A DNA stretch of 64,000 nt, taken from Bacteroides sp. Lineage in GTDB: Bacteria; Bacteroidota; Bacteroidia; Bacteroidales; Bacteroidaceae. Below, piece after piece: positions 43,943 to 53,188 of this stretch. The first letter of the stretch is position 1. Each line of letters opens with the position of its first letter. The DNA lies in contig JAJQAY010000085.1 of assembly GCA_021203515.1 (NCBI GenBank), positions 18,807 through 82,806 on the forward strand, written 5' to 3'. A model generated the notes under the pieces. The model was not told the origin of the DNA. It worked only from the letters and a program-made list of their open reading frames with translations, and did no database searches. The position numbers and the translations under genes are program-made.

Positions 43943-44900
43943 AACACAAGAAATACATATTCTTTTTTTTATTGCAACCATATCAATTTCATTGGTGGTC
44001 ATTGAATGGGCTTATTATTCGGTTAGCGGCAGATCACTACAAGAAAACTTTATACCTTTATTCCTATTAAATCTTCCTTTTTGCATAGCAATCGGCTTTA
44101 TTGATTTTGGAGTCATTCACATGATATACAAAAGATTTAGAAGCCGGAACAATGCCATCAGGATTTCAATAGATTTGACATTGACTACTCTCCTATGTGT
44201 TTTCATCACAGGCTCTGTGAATTATTTATTGTCAACCTTATCCGATTTCTGGGAAAGTTCCCTGCCTATCATTCCGTGGAATTGGATAATAGTCTTGCAG
44301 ATAGAAATATTCTTTTATAGTTTGCGGCAGACGGAAATGGAGAAAGAGAAAGCCTTGTATCAATTCAAGATATTGAAGAACCAGATTAATCCTCACTTCC
44401 TATTCAACAGTCTGAATATATTGGCCTCTCTAGCCTATCAGGATGCTGAAAAGACTAACCTATTTGCCAAAAAGTTATCTTCAGTCTATCGCTATCTACT
44501 CACCACACATGAACAACAGACGGTCACCTTAGAAGAAGAACTGGCTTTTGCGGAGTCATACCTGTATCTGGAGCGTATCCGTTTTGAAAACGCTTTTCAT
44601 GTAGAGATAGAAAATGATTGCAAAAAGAACAACAGACTGGTGATACCGGCAAGTGTGCAGATGCTTGTAGAAAACGCGATTAAACACAATATCAGTACAA
44701 AGAAATGCCCCTTAATCATTCATATAACAATCAACGATGCGATGATTATCGTTTCCAATAATCTGCAATTACGCAATTCGGTAAATCAGAACGGGACAGG
44801 CTTGCAAAACCTGCAACGCCAATACGCTTTGTATAATAAACGCATTGACGTTGCTAAGAATGAAAAAGAGTTTGTAGTTAAGATACCGTTTGTAAACTAA
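43939..44900 (+). pseudogene. LytS-type sensor histidine kinase, frameshifted
   Basis: The ATG at 43939 overlaps the response-regulator stop (TTATGA) and gives MKHKKYIFFFF; the T-run there (8 T) needs one more T to enter the main frame IATISISLVVIEWAYYS. Several membrane helices follow (LFLLNLPFCIAIGFIDFG, LTLTTLLCVFITGSVNYL, WNWIIVLQIEIFFY). The His_kinase domain has ILKNQINPHFLFNSLNILASL with the phosphorylated His, and an HATPase-like part, VIPASVQMLVENAIKHNIS...NGTGLQNLQRQYALY. It pairs with the LytTR regulator. The signal sensed is unknown. Confidence 0.85.
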
Positions 44901-44923
44901 GTATATTCTTCTGTCCGGTGCAT

Positions 44924-46041
44924 TCAGGCCAATAGGCGATAGACACCGCCCACTAATGCCTTCACCACGCCTTTCATTTCCAATTCGAAGAGTAGGGCGG
45001 TCATACGGTTTACGGGAAGATTGGCTTCTACCACCAACGTGTTGATATGCAAATCTCCTTGACGGGTAAGAATATTGACTACCAGTTCCTCTTCTGTCGT
45101 CAACTCCGGGAAAAGAGTATGCTGGACTGCTTCGTGCTTATCGGCCTCTACAACGGACATCCAGTCCATTGCCCGCACAAAATCTCCGGCATTTTGAATA
45201 AGCGCTGCCTTATTACCCCGTATCAGTTGGTTGCAACCTACGGAAGAAGCATCGGTCGAACGTCCGGGAACGGCAAAGCAATCGCGATGATAACCTTCCG
45301 CCAACTCAGCAGTAATGAGGGAACCACCCTTGGCGGCAGACTCTACAACTATAGTGGCGTCCGCCATTCCCGCTACGATGCGGTTGCGGCTGACAAAGTT
45401 ATGCTTGTCGGGATTAGTCTCGGAAAGAAACTCGGTGAGCAAGCCGCCGGCGGGTAACATGTCAATGGCTGTTTTGCGATGGACAAAGGGATAAATGCGG
45501 TCTAGACCGTGAGCAAGAACGGCTACGGTGGAGAGGTTATTTGCCAAAGCGGCACGGTGGGCGTGGATGTCGATGCCATATGCCAGGCCGCTTACTACCA
45601 ATACATCGGGAAGGAGTGCAGACAAGTCGTGCAGGAAGTTGGCACAGAACTGCTTGCCGTAATCGGTGGCGCGGCGCGTGCCTACCATATTGATGACATG
45701 CAGACGGTTCAAATCCGTATTGCCCTTGAAGAACAAGACAAGCGGAGCGTCTTCACACTCGCGCAAGCGCGAAGGGTAAGCCTCATCCTGCAGGGTAAAA
45801 CAGGACAGCCGGTTCTTTTCCACAAACTCCATTTCGCATTCGGCACGCAAGAAGGCGGCAGGACAATCGAGAGCCGCCACTATGGAAGAATTTACACCGG
45901 GCATCACTTCGGGCAACTCCTTGCGTTGACGAAAACTTCGACGGCACTGCCCATACCGTCCATTAAACGCTTTGCCCCGATATGTCCTATACCGGGGCAA
46001 AGCGTGAGGGCTATACTACAAATACGTTCATCATTATTCAT
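44924..46041 (-). pseudogene. dprA: DNA processing protein DprA, frameshifted
   Basis: The track ORF starts with a nonsense stretch; the true start is ATG 46041 (MNNDERICSIALTLCPGIGHIGAKRLM, a SAM/HhH-like N-terminal domain). Near 45922 one missing base, repaired as GCAAAGGAG, joins it to KELPEVMPGVNSS in the second frame. The Rossmann core shows INMVGTRRATDYGKQF, VVSGLAYGIDIHAHRAAL, GLDRIYPFVHR, VSRNRIVAGMADATIVVESA and AVPGRSTDASSVGCNQLIRGNKA, all DprA signatures. A C-terminal winged helix follows. DprA loads RecA on incoming single-stranded DNA. It is downstream of a thioesterase gene on the same strand. Confidence 0.88.
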
Positions 46042-46082
46042 TTCACCACTGATTACACAAATTCACACCGATGTGGTGAACT

Positions 46083-46488
46083 CTATTCCAAATAGGGGGC
46101 AAAGACACTATCAAACAGTTCGCTGTCGCTCAAACGTCCGTTTACCACACAGACCGTTTCGACTACTGCCTTGACGGACACCTTATTATCACTTTTCCGA
46201 TAAATATCCTGATAGAAGACATACTTGATGCCTTCTTTCTTCATATAAAGTTTGGATACGAACTCATCGCCACTCTTCAGGGGCGTCTTGAAAGCCATAT
46301 TGATGCGAGCCACTACCGGGTCGACACCTTGCTCGTGGAGCGCGGCAAAAGCTGACACCCGTACTTAGCAGAAACTCATGCCGCGTGTGCTCCAGATAAT
46401 GCTGGTAGTTAGCATTATTGACAATGCCTTGCAGGTCACACTCATAGTCGCGCACCTTCATTTCCAGTTCATAAATGTATTTATCCAT
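46083..46488 (-). pseudogene. Acyl-CoA thioesterase (4HBT hotdog family), frameshifted
   Basis: Two frames give one protein of about 134 residues of the YbgC/4HBT type. The N-terminal MDKYIYELEMKVRDYECDLQGIVNNANYQHYLEHTRHEFLL carries the catalytic Asp region (D-x-x-G-I-V-N-N). The second frame gives EQGVDPVVARINMAFKTPLKSGDEFV and KYVFYQDIYRKSD. The break is in a T-run near 46349; removing one T gives STGVSFAALHEQG. Hotdog thioesterases hydrolyse acyl-CoA or acyl-ACP esters in the cytoplasm. It is upstream of dprA, 41 bases away, and probably in the same unit. Confidence 0.83.
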
Positions 46489-46496
46489 AATAATAA

Positions 46497-46581
46497 AAGT
46501 TATAAAGTGATAGAGCGTTAAAGTGATAGAGTAAGGTAACTTCCCTTTATCACCTTACCACCTTATAACTTTACCACTTTT
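46497..46581. repeat. Intergenic inverted/tandem repeat
   Basis: Repeats of the form AAAGTGATAGAG and TAAGGT face complementary CACCTTA/AACTTTACCAC units, so the spacer between the thioesterase and U32 genes can fold into a long hairpin. It resembles the repeat before parE in layout though not in sequence. Confidence 0.55.
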
Positions 46582-46587
46582 TAATAA

Positions 46588-47871
46588 TCAGCCTCTTTGT
46601 TTTTCTACATCCAGTCCTTTAAACTTCTTCAATTCCTCCACCGAAACCAGTTTATACAGTTTGTCGCTGGGGCGTATTTTATCTGCCTTCATCGAGAAAT
46701 GCTGTCCTTTCTTCACCGTCTGCACGGGTTTCAAGTCTACGCGGGCTTCTTCCAGTGTAGTAAAGACGGCACCGGTCGTAGGCCCCGTTATCAACAGCTT
46801 ATCGCCTACGCTGACTTCGGCAGCTTCTACCAGAAACTCCGCCACACCGATGTTGGAGAAGTAACGTATACCTTTGCCCACATATATCTTGCGCTCCGTG
46901 GCGGCAGAGCCGTAGTTCTTGGTCCACTCTCCGAGGCGTTGCCCCAAATAGTAACCGTCCCAGAAGCCACGATTGAACACGGTTTTCAGCCGTTCGTCCC
47001 AAGCCGAGATTTTCTCGTCGGAAAAAGTATTATCCAAATAAGAAACGATGGCTTCCTTGTAGCATTCCACCACTGTGCGCACATACTCCGGTCCGCGGGC
47101 ACGTCCTTCAATCTTGAAGACACACACTCCGGCATCGAGCATCTTGTTCATAAAGTGGATGGTCTTCAAGTCTTTGGGCGACATGATATATTGATTATCG
47201 ACTTCAAGCTCTACGTCCGTCTCCTTGTCGCGCACGACATAGGAACGACGGCACACCTGCATACAAGCGCCCCGGTTGGCAGAGTTGTTCATTTCGTGCA
47301 ACGAGAGGTAACACTTGCCGGACACAGCCATGCAAAGCGCTCCATGACAGAACATCTCGATACGTATCTGCTCGCCACTCGGCCCGCAGATATTCTCTTC
47401 CTGAATGTGGCGGTAGATTTCGGATACCTGCTCCAAGTTCAGTTCACGTGCCAGCACCACCACATCGGCAAACTGCGCATAGAAACGAAGCGCTTCCACA
47501 TTGGAGATATTCAACTGCGTAGAGAGATGCACTTCCTGCCCTATCTGCCGGGCATAGCTCATCACCGCCACATCCGCCGCAATCACCGCCGAGATACCTG
47601 TCGCCTTTGCCGCATCTACAATGGTATGCATCAAAGGGATGTCATTATCATATATAATGGTATTCACCGTCAGATAGCTCTTCATGCCGTGCTCGTCGCA
47701 CGTCCGGGCTATCTCCCGCAAATCGTCAATCGTAAAAGTATTTGCCGAACGGGCACGCATATTCAGGTTCTCGATACCGAAGTAAATAGAGTCCGCACCA
47801 GCCTGAATGGCCGCTGCAAGAGACTCACGCGAGCCTACCGGCGCCATAATTTCAAAACCTTTTAAGTTCAT
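46588..47871 (-). CDS. U32-family peptidase-like tRNA/rRNA hydroxylation protein
   Basis: A 427-residue U32 family protein. The N-terminal TIM-like domain starts FEIMAPVGSRESLAAAIQAGADSIYFG. The family Cys set is present: EMFCHGALCMAVSGKCYLS and NRGACMQVCRRSY, and later CVFKIEGR. The C-terminal part ends in a beta domain (LLITGPTTGAVFTTLEEARVDL). Characterised relatives (RlhA, TrhP) hydroxylate rRNA or tRNA rather than acting as peptidases. TrhP-like activity is a reasonable guess but not proven here. It is followed upstream on the same strand by a DUF2059 gene, 38 bases away. Confidence 0.85.
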   Translation of the reverse strand: MNLKGFEIMAPVGSRESLAAAIQAGADSIYFGIENLNMRARSANTFTIDDLREIARTCDEHGMKSYLTVNTIIYDNDIPLMHTIVDAAKATGISAVIAADVAVMSYARQIGQEVHLSTQLNISNVEALRFYAQFADVVVLARELNLEQVSEIYRHIQEENICGPSGEQIRIEMFCHGALCMAVSGKCYLSLHEMNNSANRGACMQVCRRSYVVRDKETDVELEVDNQYIMSPKDLKTIHFMNKMLDAGVCVFKIEGRARGPEYVRTVVECYKEAIVSYLDNTFSDEKISAWDERLKTVFNRGFWDGYYLGQRLGEWTKNYGSAATERKIYVGKGIRYFSNIGVAEFLVEAAEVSVGDKLLITGPTTGAVFTTLEEARVDLKPVQTVKKGQHFSMKADKIRPSDKLYKLVSVEELKKFKGLDVEKQRG

Positions 47872-47909
47872 AGATAGCTTAAAAAAGATTATAAAGACAT
47901 TATTATAAC

Positions 47910-48380
47910 TTACTTATTACCCCTTGCCTGCAATTCTTGCTGGAGCTCGTTGGCAATCTCCATTCCCAACTTTTGCCCCACCTGCATACCTTCGCTCATC
48001 ATGGTAGGAGATGCAGCCGCCAGTTTCTTCCCGGCCGGCGATTTATAGAAAGCAACAATCTTCTTCAAGTCATCCAACGTCAGGTACTTCTGATAAATAG
48101 GCGCATAAAGCTCTGTCAACCTACTGCCGAACTTGGTTTCCCACTTCTTTTGAAAACCGTCCCAGAAAGAAGTATCTACCGAAGGCGACTGTTGCTTGAA
48201 CATCGCTATCATCTGCGGTATCATAGCCTTAACCGAAGCCACAGGGCCGGATGCTTCCAACATTTCTCCCAGCATAGCCTTATACTCATTATTCGAAGTC
48301 TGTACTTGAGCCGATGCCGAAGGGGCAGCAGCAAACAGCATAGCTGCACACATCACCATTAAAACCAGTCCTTTTTTCAT
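47910..48380 (-). CDS. DUF2059 periplasmic protein
   Basis: A 156-residue protein with a signal peptide (MKKGLVLMVMCAAMLFAAAPSASAQ) and a helical DUF2059 domain (LTELYAPIYQKYLTLDDLKKIVAFYKSPAGKKLAAASP). The function of the domain is unknown. The gene is transcribed leftwards from a promoter that lies back-to-back with that of dusB, and precedes the U32 gene, with which it may be co-transcribed. Confidence 0.85.
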   Translation of the reverse strand: MKKGLVLMVMCAAMLFAAAPSASAQVQTSNNEYKAMLGEMLEASGPVASVKAMIPQMIAMFKQQSPSVDTSFWDGFQKKWETKFGSRLTELYAPIYQKYLTLDDLKKIVAFYKSPAGKKLAAASPTMMSEGMQVGQKLGMEIANELQQELQARGNK

Positions 48381-48410
48381 AATCCCATATTAGTTAAATA
48401 AATAATGATA

Positions 48411-48418
48411 CAAAGGTA
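48411..48418 (-). promoter_or_regulatory. -7 box of the DUF2059 promoter
   Basis: TACCTTTG on the minus strand fits TAnnTTTG, 30 bases before the ATG at 48380. A TTTG on the same strand at 48446-48443 is 24 bases away, slightly long. Confidence 0.45.
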
Positions 48419-48430
48419 GGCTTTTTTCTG

Positions 48431-48438
48431 TATTTTTG
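48431..48438 (+). promoter_or_regulatory. -7 box of the dusB promoter
   Basis: TATTTTTG fits TAnnTTTG, 20 bases before the dusB ATG. It is divergent from the DUF2059 promoter. Confidence 0.45.
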
Positions 48439-48458
48439 CAGGCAAATTCAGTTAGATT

Positions 48459-49436
48459 ATGAAGATTAAAGATATTGACTTGGGCGAACGTCCCGTGTTG
48501 CTCGCTCCTATGGAAGATGTTACCGACCCGGCTTTCCGCCTGATGTGCAAGGAGTTCGGGGCTGATATGGTGTATACGGAGTTTGTATCCGCCGACGCCC
48601 TGATACGTTCCGTCGGCAAGACGGCACAGAAGCTGAACATCAGCGACAAGGAACGCCCCGTAGCCATACAGATATACGGCAGGGATACCGCCACGATGGT
48701 GGAAGCCGCCCGCATCGTGGAAGAGGCCCGTCCGGATATATTGGACATCAACTTCGGCTGCCCGGTGAAGCGCGTAGCGGGCAAGAGAGCCGGTGCAGGT
48801 ATGTTGCAGAATATACCGCTGATGCTGGAAATCACCCGTGCCGTAGTGGAGGCCGTGAAAATCCCCGTCACCGTGAAGACCCGTCTCGGCTGGGATGCCA
48901 ATAATAAAATCATCGTAGACCTTGCCGAACAGTTGCAGGATTGCGGCATTGCCGCCCTCACCATTCACGGACGTACCCGTGCGCAGATGTATACCGGTGA
49001 AGCCGACTGGACGCTTATCGGTGAAGTAAAAAAGAACCCGCGCATGCACATTCCCATTATCGGCAATGGCGATGTCACCACTCCCCAACGTGCCAAAGAG
49101 CGTTTCGACCTCTACGGAGTAGATGCCATTATGATAGGTCGCGCCAGCTTCGGTCGCCCGTGGATATTCAAAGAGGTAAAACATTATCTGGAGACGGGCG
49201 AAGAACTGCCACCCCTCAGCTCCGAGTGGCGGCTGAATGTCTTGCGCCGAGAAGTGGAGGACAGCGTCAATCTGCTGGACGAAAGAAGAGGTATCCTGCA
49301 CGTACGCCGCCACTTGGCCGCAAGTCCGCTGTTCAAAGGCATTCCGAACTTCCGGGAGACACGCATCGCCATGCTACGCGCCGAAACAAAAGAAGAGCTG
49401 TACCGCATCTTCGACGGGATTGCCGACTTGCTATAA
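48459..49436 (+). CDS. dusB: tRNA-dihydrouridine synthase
   Basis: A 325-residue FMN enzyme that reduces uridine to dihydrouridine in tRNA. The N-terminal barrel starts VLLAPMEDVTDPAFRLM. The catalytic Cys is in DINFGCPVKRVAGKRAGAG. FMN- and RNA-binding segments are PVTVKTRLGWD, TIHGRTRAQMYTGEADW, IPIIGNGDVTTPQRAKE and DAIMIGRASFGRPW. The C-terminal helical domain is present and the length is typical for DusB. Which Dus subtype it is cannot be fixed from sequence reading alone, but Bacteroidetes usually have this DusB type. Confidence 0.93.
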   Translation: MKIKDIDLGERPVLLAPMEDVTDPAFRLMCKEFGADMVYTEFVSADALIRSVGKTAQKLNISDKERPVAIQIYGRDTATMVEAARIVEEARPDILDINFGCPVKRVAGKRAGAGMLQNIPLMLEITRAVVEAVKIPVTVKTRLGWDANNKIIVDLAEQLQDCGIAALTIHGRTRAQMYTGEADWTLIGEVKKNPRMHIPIIGNGDVTTPQRAKERFDLYGVDAIMIGRASFGRPWIFKEVKHYLETGEELPPLSSEWRLNVLRREVEDSVNLLDERRGILHVRRHLAASPLFKGIPNFRETRIAMLRAETKEELYRIFDGIADLL

Positions 49437-49499
49437 GCAGACGCTGCCTATTAAAATTCTCATAATCACAAGATAAAACTATCCCCTTAGTAAAAGCCG

Positions 49500-49591
49500 C
49501 ATGTCCGACACCCGGGTCTCAGCACGTCTGACACCCGGGTGTCGGCATGTTCAACATCCGGGTGTCAGACATATCAACACTCGGGTGTCGA
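49500..49591. repeat. Four tandem 23-bp units built on ACACCCGGGTGT
   Basis: Four consecutive 23-base units, each centred on a full or near palindrome ACACCCGGGTGT, follow the dusB gene. Units differ at one to four positions. The period is the same as in the arrays after frdB and rnr, but the core sequence is different. Confidence 0.8.
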
Positions 49592-49785
49592 GCAAACTTA
49601 GTTCGCTAATTGCCCAGTACTGACTTAGGACAAGATGAAGATTTATCAGACAGGCAAGTTACTTTTATAAGATAACCCGGATTAGTCGCAAAACTTGGTG
49701 GGTATTTTTCTGTAAGTCGTGTAATAATAACCATTATTCATCCTTGTACGGTTTTGAACTAAACGGGAATTTAGCAGTTCTATTT

Positions 49786-49927
49786 CAATTCCCCTCCTCC
49801 TAGGAGGAGGGGTGCCCAAAGGGCGGGGTGGTAGGTGAGAAAAAAATCCTTTCATAAAAGGTATTCTGTTGTTTTTCCTACCACCTCCCCCTGCGGGTAC
49901 TCCTCCTCCCGGGAGGAGGAGAATTGA
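49786..49927. repeat. Long GC-rich inverted repeat
   Basis: The left arm (49786-49835) contains CCTCCTCCTAGGAGGAGG and GGGCGGGGTGGTAGG. The right arm (49877-49927) contains the complement CCTACCACC and CTCCTCCTCCCGGGAGGAGG. Each arm is itself palindromic. The sequence resembles a repeat found between convergent genes in many Bacteroides genomes, perhaps a mobile REP-like or terminator element. Confidence 0.75.
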
Positions 49928-50082
49928 GTTACTTTCATTTATTATTCGCCTCTAAATTATCATTTACTTCATTTCCGTACTGGAAAGAAACATATTAAAG
50001 AAACTGTCTTTATGAAAAAGAAAGAGTTACTCAAACAATTGATTGCAAAAAGGAATGTGACTTTGTGTTGACATAAGAAAGA

Positions 50083-51048
50083 TCACTTGAACATCGGCTG
50101 CGCAAACCATCGCTTGAACATCCACGTCACAACGATGTAGAGAACAAAAGCAGAGAGGAAACCAGCGATAGCATCAATCAGGTAGTGTGTCTGGATGTAC
50201 ACCGTAGCCCCGCACAGCAACAGATAGAAAGGCATCAGGCAAGCAAACAAGCGCTTGTTACCACGCCATGCCATAATCATCAGAATGGTAGACATTCCGA
50301 CGTGAGAACTGGGGAAAGCTGCCGTAGGACGCTCGCCCACTTGCTGGGAACTTTCTACCAGATTATAGAAGAAACCGTGCTCATAACCCGGGCCGGGCAA
50401 CAACTCCTGATGGTGATGGAAATAATCACCGATAGCAGGAAAGATGCCCCGTGCCACATTGTCCTCTCCAATAGCGGGGAAATAGAACTGCGGACCGGCC
50501 ACCGGCACGAAAATATAAACCAGGTAATAAATGAAGAAAGCGGTGACAATCACAAACGATACCTTTTCAAAGAGTTCGAAGCGATAAAGGAAATACCACA
50601 CCACCACAATAAGGATCATCGGATAATAGGAGAAGTAACCCATATTGAACGGCTCACTCACCCACATCTGCGGAAACCGCAAGCAGAACCATACGGCAGG
50701 CTGCCCGCCGAATATCCACTGCTCCGTCGAAGCAAATACATGGTCAAGATTGGGAAACACACGGTTGAACTCGAACGTATCGGGATACCAATAGGATAGC
50801 AACGACATCTGTATGGCAATGCGCACAAAAGCGGAAAACTTACAAGGGGCAAGTCTGTAGAGGTACATCAGCAGAAACGTCATTCCTGCAATCACAACAC
50901 TGTCGAGAAGCATCTGCACCGGATGATCCATCTCCTGAAAAAGAAACAGAATGAGAATGGAAGTCAACAAAGTATATATCAATGTTATCTTCTCGACAGC
51001 AAAGAGTCCTTTGCGGGTTTCTACTTTTTTAAATAAATCTAAAGCCAT
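50083..51048 (-). CDS. PAP2/AUR1-like membrane enzyme
   Basis: A 321-residue polytopic membrane protein with about six helices and an AUR1-type PAP2 active site: YIFVPVAGPQFYFPA, TAAFPSSHVGMSTILM with catalytic His, and YIQTHYLIDAIAGF with the second His-Asp pair. In eukaryotes AUR1 transfers phosphoinositol to ceramide. Bacteroides make sphingolipids and some make inositol phosphorylceramides using PAP2-type enzymes, so a phospholipid or sphingolipid headgroup transferase is plausible; a plain lipid phosphatase is also possible. It overlaps the epimerase gene by ten bases, so the two are co-translated in one unit with the CDF gene. Confidence 0.82.
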   Translation of the reverse strand: MALDLFKKVETRKGLFAVEKITLIYTLLTSILILFLFQEMDHPVQMLLDSVVIAGMTFLLMYLYRLAPCKFSAFVRIAIQMSLLSYWYPDTFEFNRVFPNLDHVFASTEQWIFGGQPAVWFCLRFPQMWVSEPFNMGYFSYYPMILIVVVWYFLYRFELFEKVSFVIVTAFFIYYLVYIFVPVAGPQFYFPAIGEDNVARGIFPAIGDYFHHHQELLPGPGYEHGFFYNLVESSQQVGERPTAAFPSSHVGMSTILMIMAWRGNKRLFACLMPFYLLLCGATVYIQTHYLIDAIAGFLSAFVLYIVVTWMFKRWFAQPMFK

Positions 51049-52046
51049 CCGTTGTCTTTATACCAGGCAATGGTCTCTTTCACTCCCCGTTCCAAATCGT
51101 ACTCGGGACTAAATCCCAATTCGTTAACGGCAGGAGTTATGTCGCATTGCCAGTTGCGTTGTTTCATTATTCTATATTTATCCGAATTGAGCGTACTGGT
51201 GGTGTTCCGGCGTTTCGCCCAAAATTCAGCGAGCAAAGATACGACTTTCAACACAATTAACGGACATTTCAAACGAATAACAAACGGATTGCCCAATTCT
51301 TTCCGTATCAAGTCGGAAAAAGCACGGCTCTGATAGACCTTTCCGTCGGCCAGAAAATAGGCACGCCGGCAAACATTCTTTTCGATGCCCAGGAAGACAA
51401 CCTGCACAATGTCTCTGACGTAAACGAACGTCAAATCCTGACGGCGGAAGCCTACAGACAAGTCAGTATGCTTCTGAATGGATTTTGCCATCAGGTAATA
51501 GTCCTTTTCACGCGGCCCGTATACGCCGGTAGGACGATAAATGACATATGGAAATCCCGGGACGCTTTGCAGATAAATCTCCGCCTTCAGTTTGCTAAGG
51601 CCGTAAGCAGTATTAGGAACAGGCGTATCGTCCTCGGCAATCGGGTTATAGGTTCGCTCGTGAACAGGACCGAAAACGCTCAATGTACTGATGAAGATGA
51701 ATTGTTTGGGAACCATATTCAGCTCGCGCAATGTATCTATGAAATATTTGGTTTGCAGGTAGTTTACGCGATCGAAGTCATTCTTATCCACGCATTTCGT
51801 CACCCCGGCACAGTGGACAATATAGTCGAACTTATTGTAAGTCCCTTTATGTCCGGAAAGTTGCGCCCGGAGTTCGTTGGGATGGGCGAAGTCGAGTTCA
51901 AGAACGTGTATCTTACGGTTCTTCAAGTACTCACGGCTGCTGGACGAACGGATACCCGCCCACACGCCGAACTTACGCCGCAACGCTTCTTCTACAATGA
52001 AACTCCCAATAAATCCGCTTGCTCCTGTTATTAAGATTGACTCCAT
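51039..52046 (-). CDS. NAD-dependent epimerase/dehydratase (extended SDR)
   Basis: A 335-residue extended short-chain dehydrogenase. The NAD-binding GASGFIGSFIVEEAL is at the N-terminus, DYIVHCAGVTK follows, and the catalytic YGLSKLKAE (Tyr-x-x-x-Lys) is near residue 150, with PTGVYGPREKDYY afterwards. Substrates could be nucleotide sugars, sterol-like or polyprenyl sugars. Its overlap with the AUR1-like gene suggests a shared lipid-related or envelope pathway, but that is inference. It starts 15 bases after the CDF gene. Confidence 0.87.
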   Translation of the reverse strand: MESILITGASGFIGSFIVEEALRRKFGVWAGIRSSSSREYLKNRKIHVLELDFAHPNELRAQLSGHKGTYNKFDYIVHCAGVTKCVDKNDFDRVNYLQTKYFIDTLRELNMVPKQFIFISTLSVFGPVHERTYNPIAEDDTPVPNTAYGLSKLKAEIYLQSVPGFPYVIYRPTGVYGPREKDYYLMAKSIQKHTDLSVGFRRQDLTFVYVRDIVQVVFLGIEKNVCRRAYFLADGKVYQSRAFSDLIRKELGNPFVIRLKCPLIVLKVVSLLAEFWAKRRNTTSTLNSDKYRIMKQRNWQCDITPAVNELGFSPEYDLERGVKETIAWYKDNGWL

Positions 52047-52061
52047 CTGTGATTTGACAAT

Positions 52062-53020
52062 TTACGATTTACAATTAAAGCAACTCCCCTCCGTCCCCTC
52101 ATCATCTTCTTTCACCGGTTCCACATGGATATTGACAAGGGTATTCTTACCAAACAACTCTTTCAATTTATTCTCAATAGCCGTTGCCGTGCTATGGGCT
52201 ACTTCCAACCTGATTTTTCCATCCATACGCACATGCACTTCGATGGCATAATAGCTGCCGATGCGGCGGGTGCGGAGATGGTGCGGCGAACTCACTCCGG
52301 GAAAAGAAAGAATGACCTCCTGTATCTTGTTTTCCACCTCGGCAGGCAATGATTTCTCCAACAATTCCTCTACACAGGGTATCAACATCCGAACTGCCAC
52401 TTTCATGATGAAGAAACTGACAATGACCGCTGCAATCGGGTCGAGCACTCTCCAATGGCTACCTAGAAGAATAGCACCGCCGATGCCAAGGGCCGTACCT
52501 ATGGAAGAAAGCGTATCGCTACGATGATGCCAGGCATTAGCCATAACTGCCTGTGAGTTCAGTTTCTTCCCTTCGAATATTGTATAATGATAAAGTGCTT
52601 CCTTGAAAATAATAGAAACCAACGCCGCTATCAGCGCCAGCATTCCGGGTTCCTGCAAAGAATCACCCTGCAGAAAATGATAAATGGACAAAGCCCCATT
52701 CCAGAAAATGCCAAAACCTACAAACAAAAGAATAAGACCGATAATGGCGGTAGCCAGTGTTTCATACTTACCGTGACCGTAATCGTGCCCTTCATCTTCC
52801 GGTTTTGAAGAAATGCGGACAAAGACAATCACGATAATATCCGTTGCAAAGTCCGACAAGGAATGAACAGCATCCGCCAACATGGCGGCACTATGTCCCA
52901 TAACGCCCGCAACAAACTTGAAGATAAGCAGAAGGAAGTTACCGCACTTCCTAGGATTGTCACCCGGTAAATGCCTTTTTCCCGCGCGACATCTTCTACA
53001 TTTAGAGGCTGCTTTTCCAT
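52062..53020 (-). pseudogene. Cation diffusion facilitator transporter, frameshifted
   Basis: The true start is ATG 53020 (MEKQPLNVEDVAREKGIYRVTILGSAV). One missing base near 52940 separates it from the main frame, NFLLLIFKFVAGVMGHSAAMLADAVHSLSDFATD. The transporter shows both CDF metal sites (HSLSD-x-x-x-D and ANAWHHRSDTLSS), about six helices, and a C-terminal cytoplasmic domain (VEVHVRMDGKIRLEVAHSTATAIENKL) followed by a Cys-containing tail. It exports divalent metals such as zinc, iron or manganese. It heads the operon with the epimerase and the AUR1-like enzyme. The indel is probably an error. Confidence 0.87.
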
Positions 53021-53041
53021 TCAATTTTTGCTAAGTCGTTG

Positions 53042-53049
53042 CAAATATA
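53042..53049 (-). promoter_or_regulatory. -7 box of the CDF-epimerase-PAP2 operon
   Basis: TATATTTG on the minus strand fits TAnnTTTG, 21 bases before the CDF ATG at 53020. Confidence 0.5.
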
Positions 53050-53188
53050 GTACATAAATCCGTTACATACGGAGGTTCACTTATTATTTTCAGCAGGATA
53101 ATAAGATTTTAATAGCAAATTGAACTGCCGGAAACAATATTTTGTTTACTTTGCATAACGGCATATTTGCCCATTAATACATATCACT

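Larger units (their letters stand above)
49437..50082. other. 646-base gene-free stretch with two repeat systems
   Basis: This stretch lies between the convergent dusB and PAP2/AUR1-like genes. It carries a four-unit tandem palindrome array (49500-49591) and a long GC-rich inverted repeat (49786-49927). A 19-codon ORF (50012-50071) is not accepted. No RNA gene was recognised. Confidence 0.75.

Noticed and set aside
46597-47865. 422-aa plus-strand ORF
   Set aside because: Antisense shadow of the U32 gene, which has clear family motifs.
48390-49313. 307-aa minus-strand ORF
   Set aside because: Shadow of dusB; overlaps the divergent promoters.
49500-49591. CRISPR or tRNA cluster
   Set aside because: Tandem palindromes without spacers; no cloverleaf fold.
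50012-50071. 19-codon ORF MKKKELLKQL...
   Set aside because: Too short, no conserved context or promoter; the basic start could be chance.
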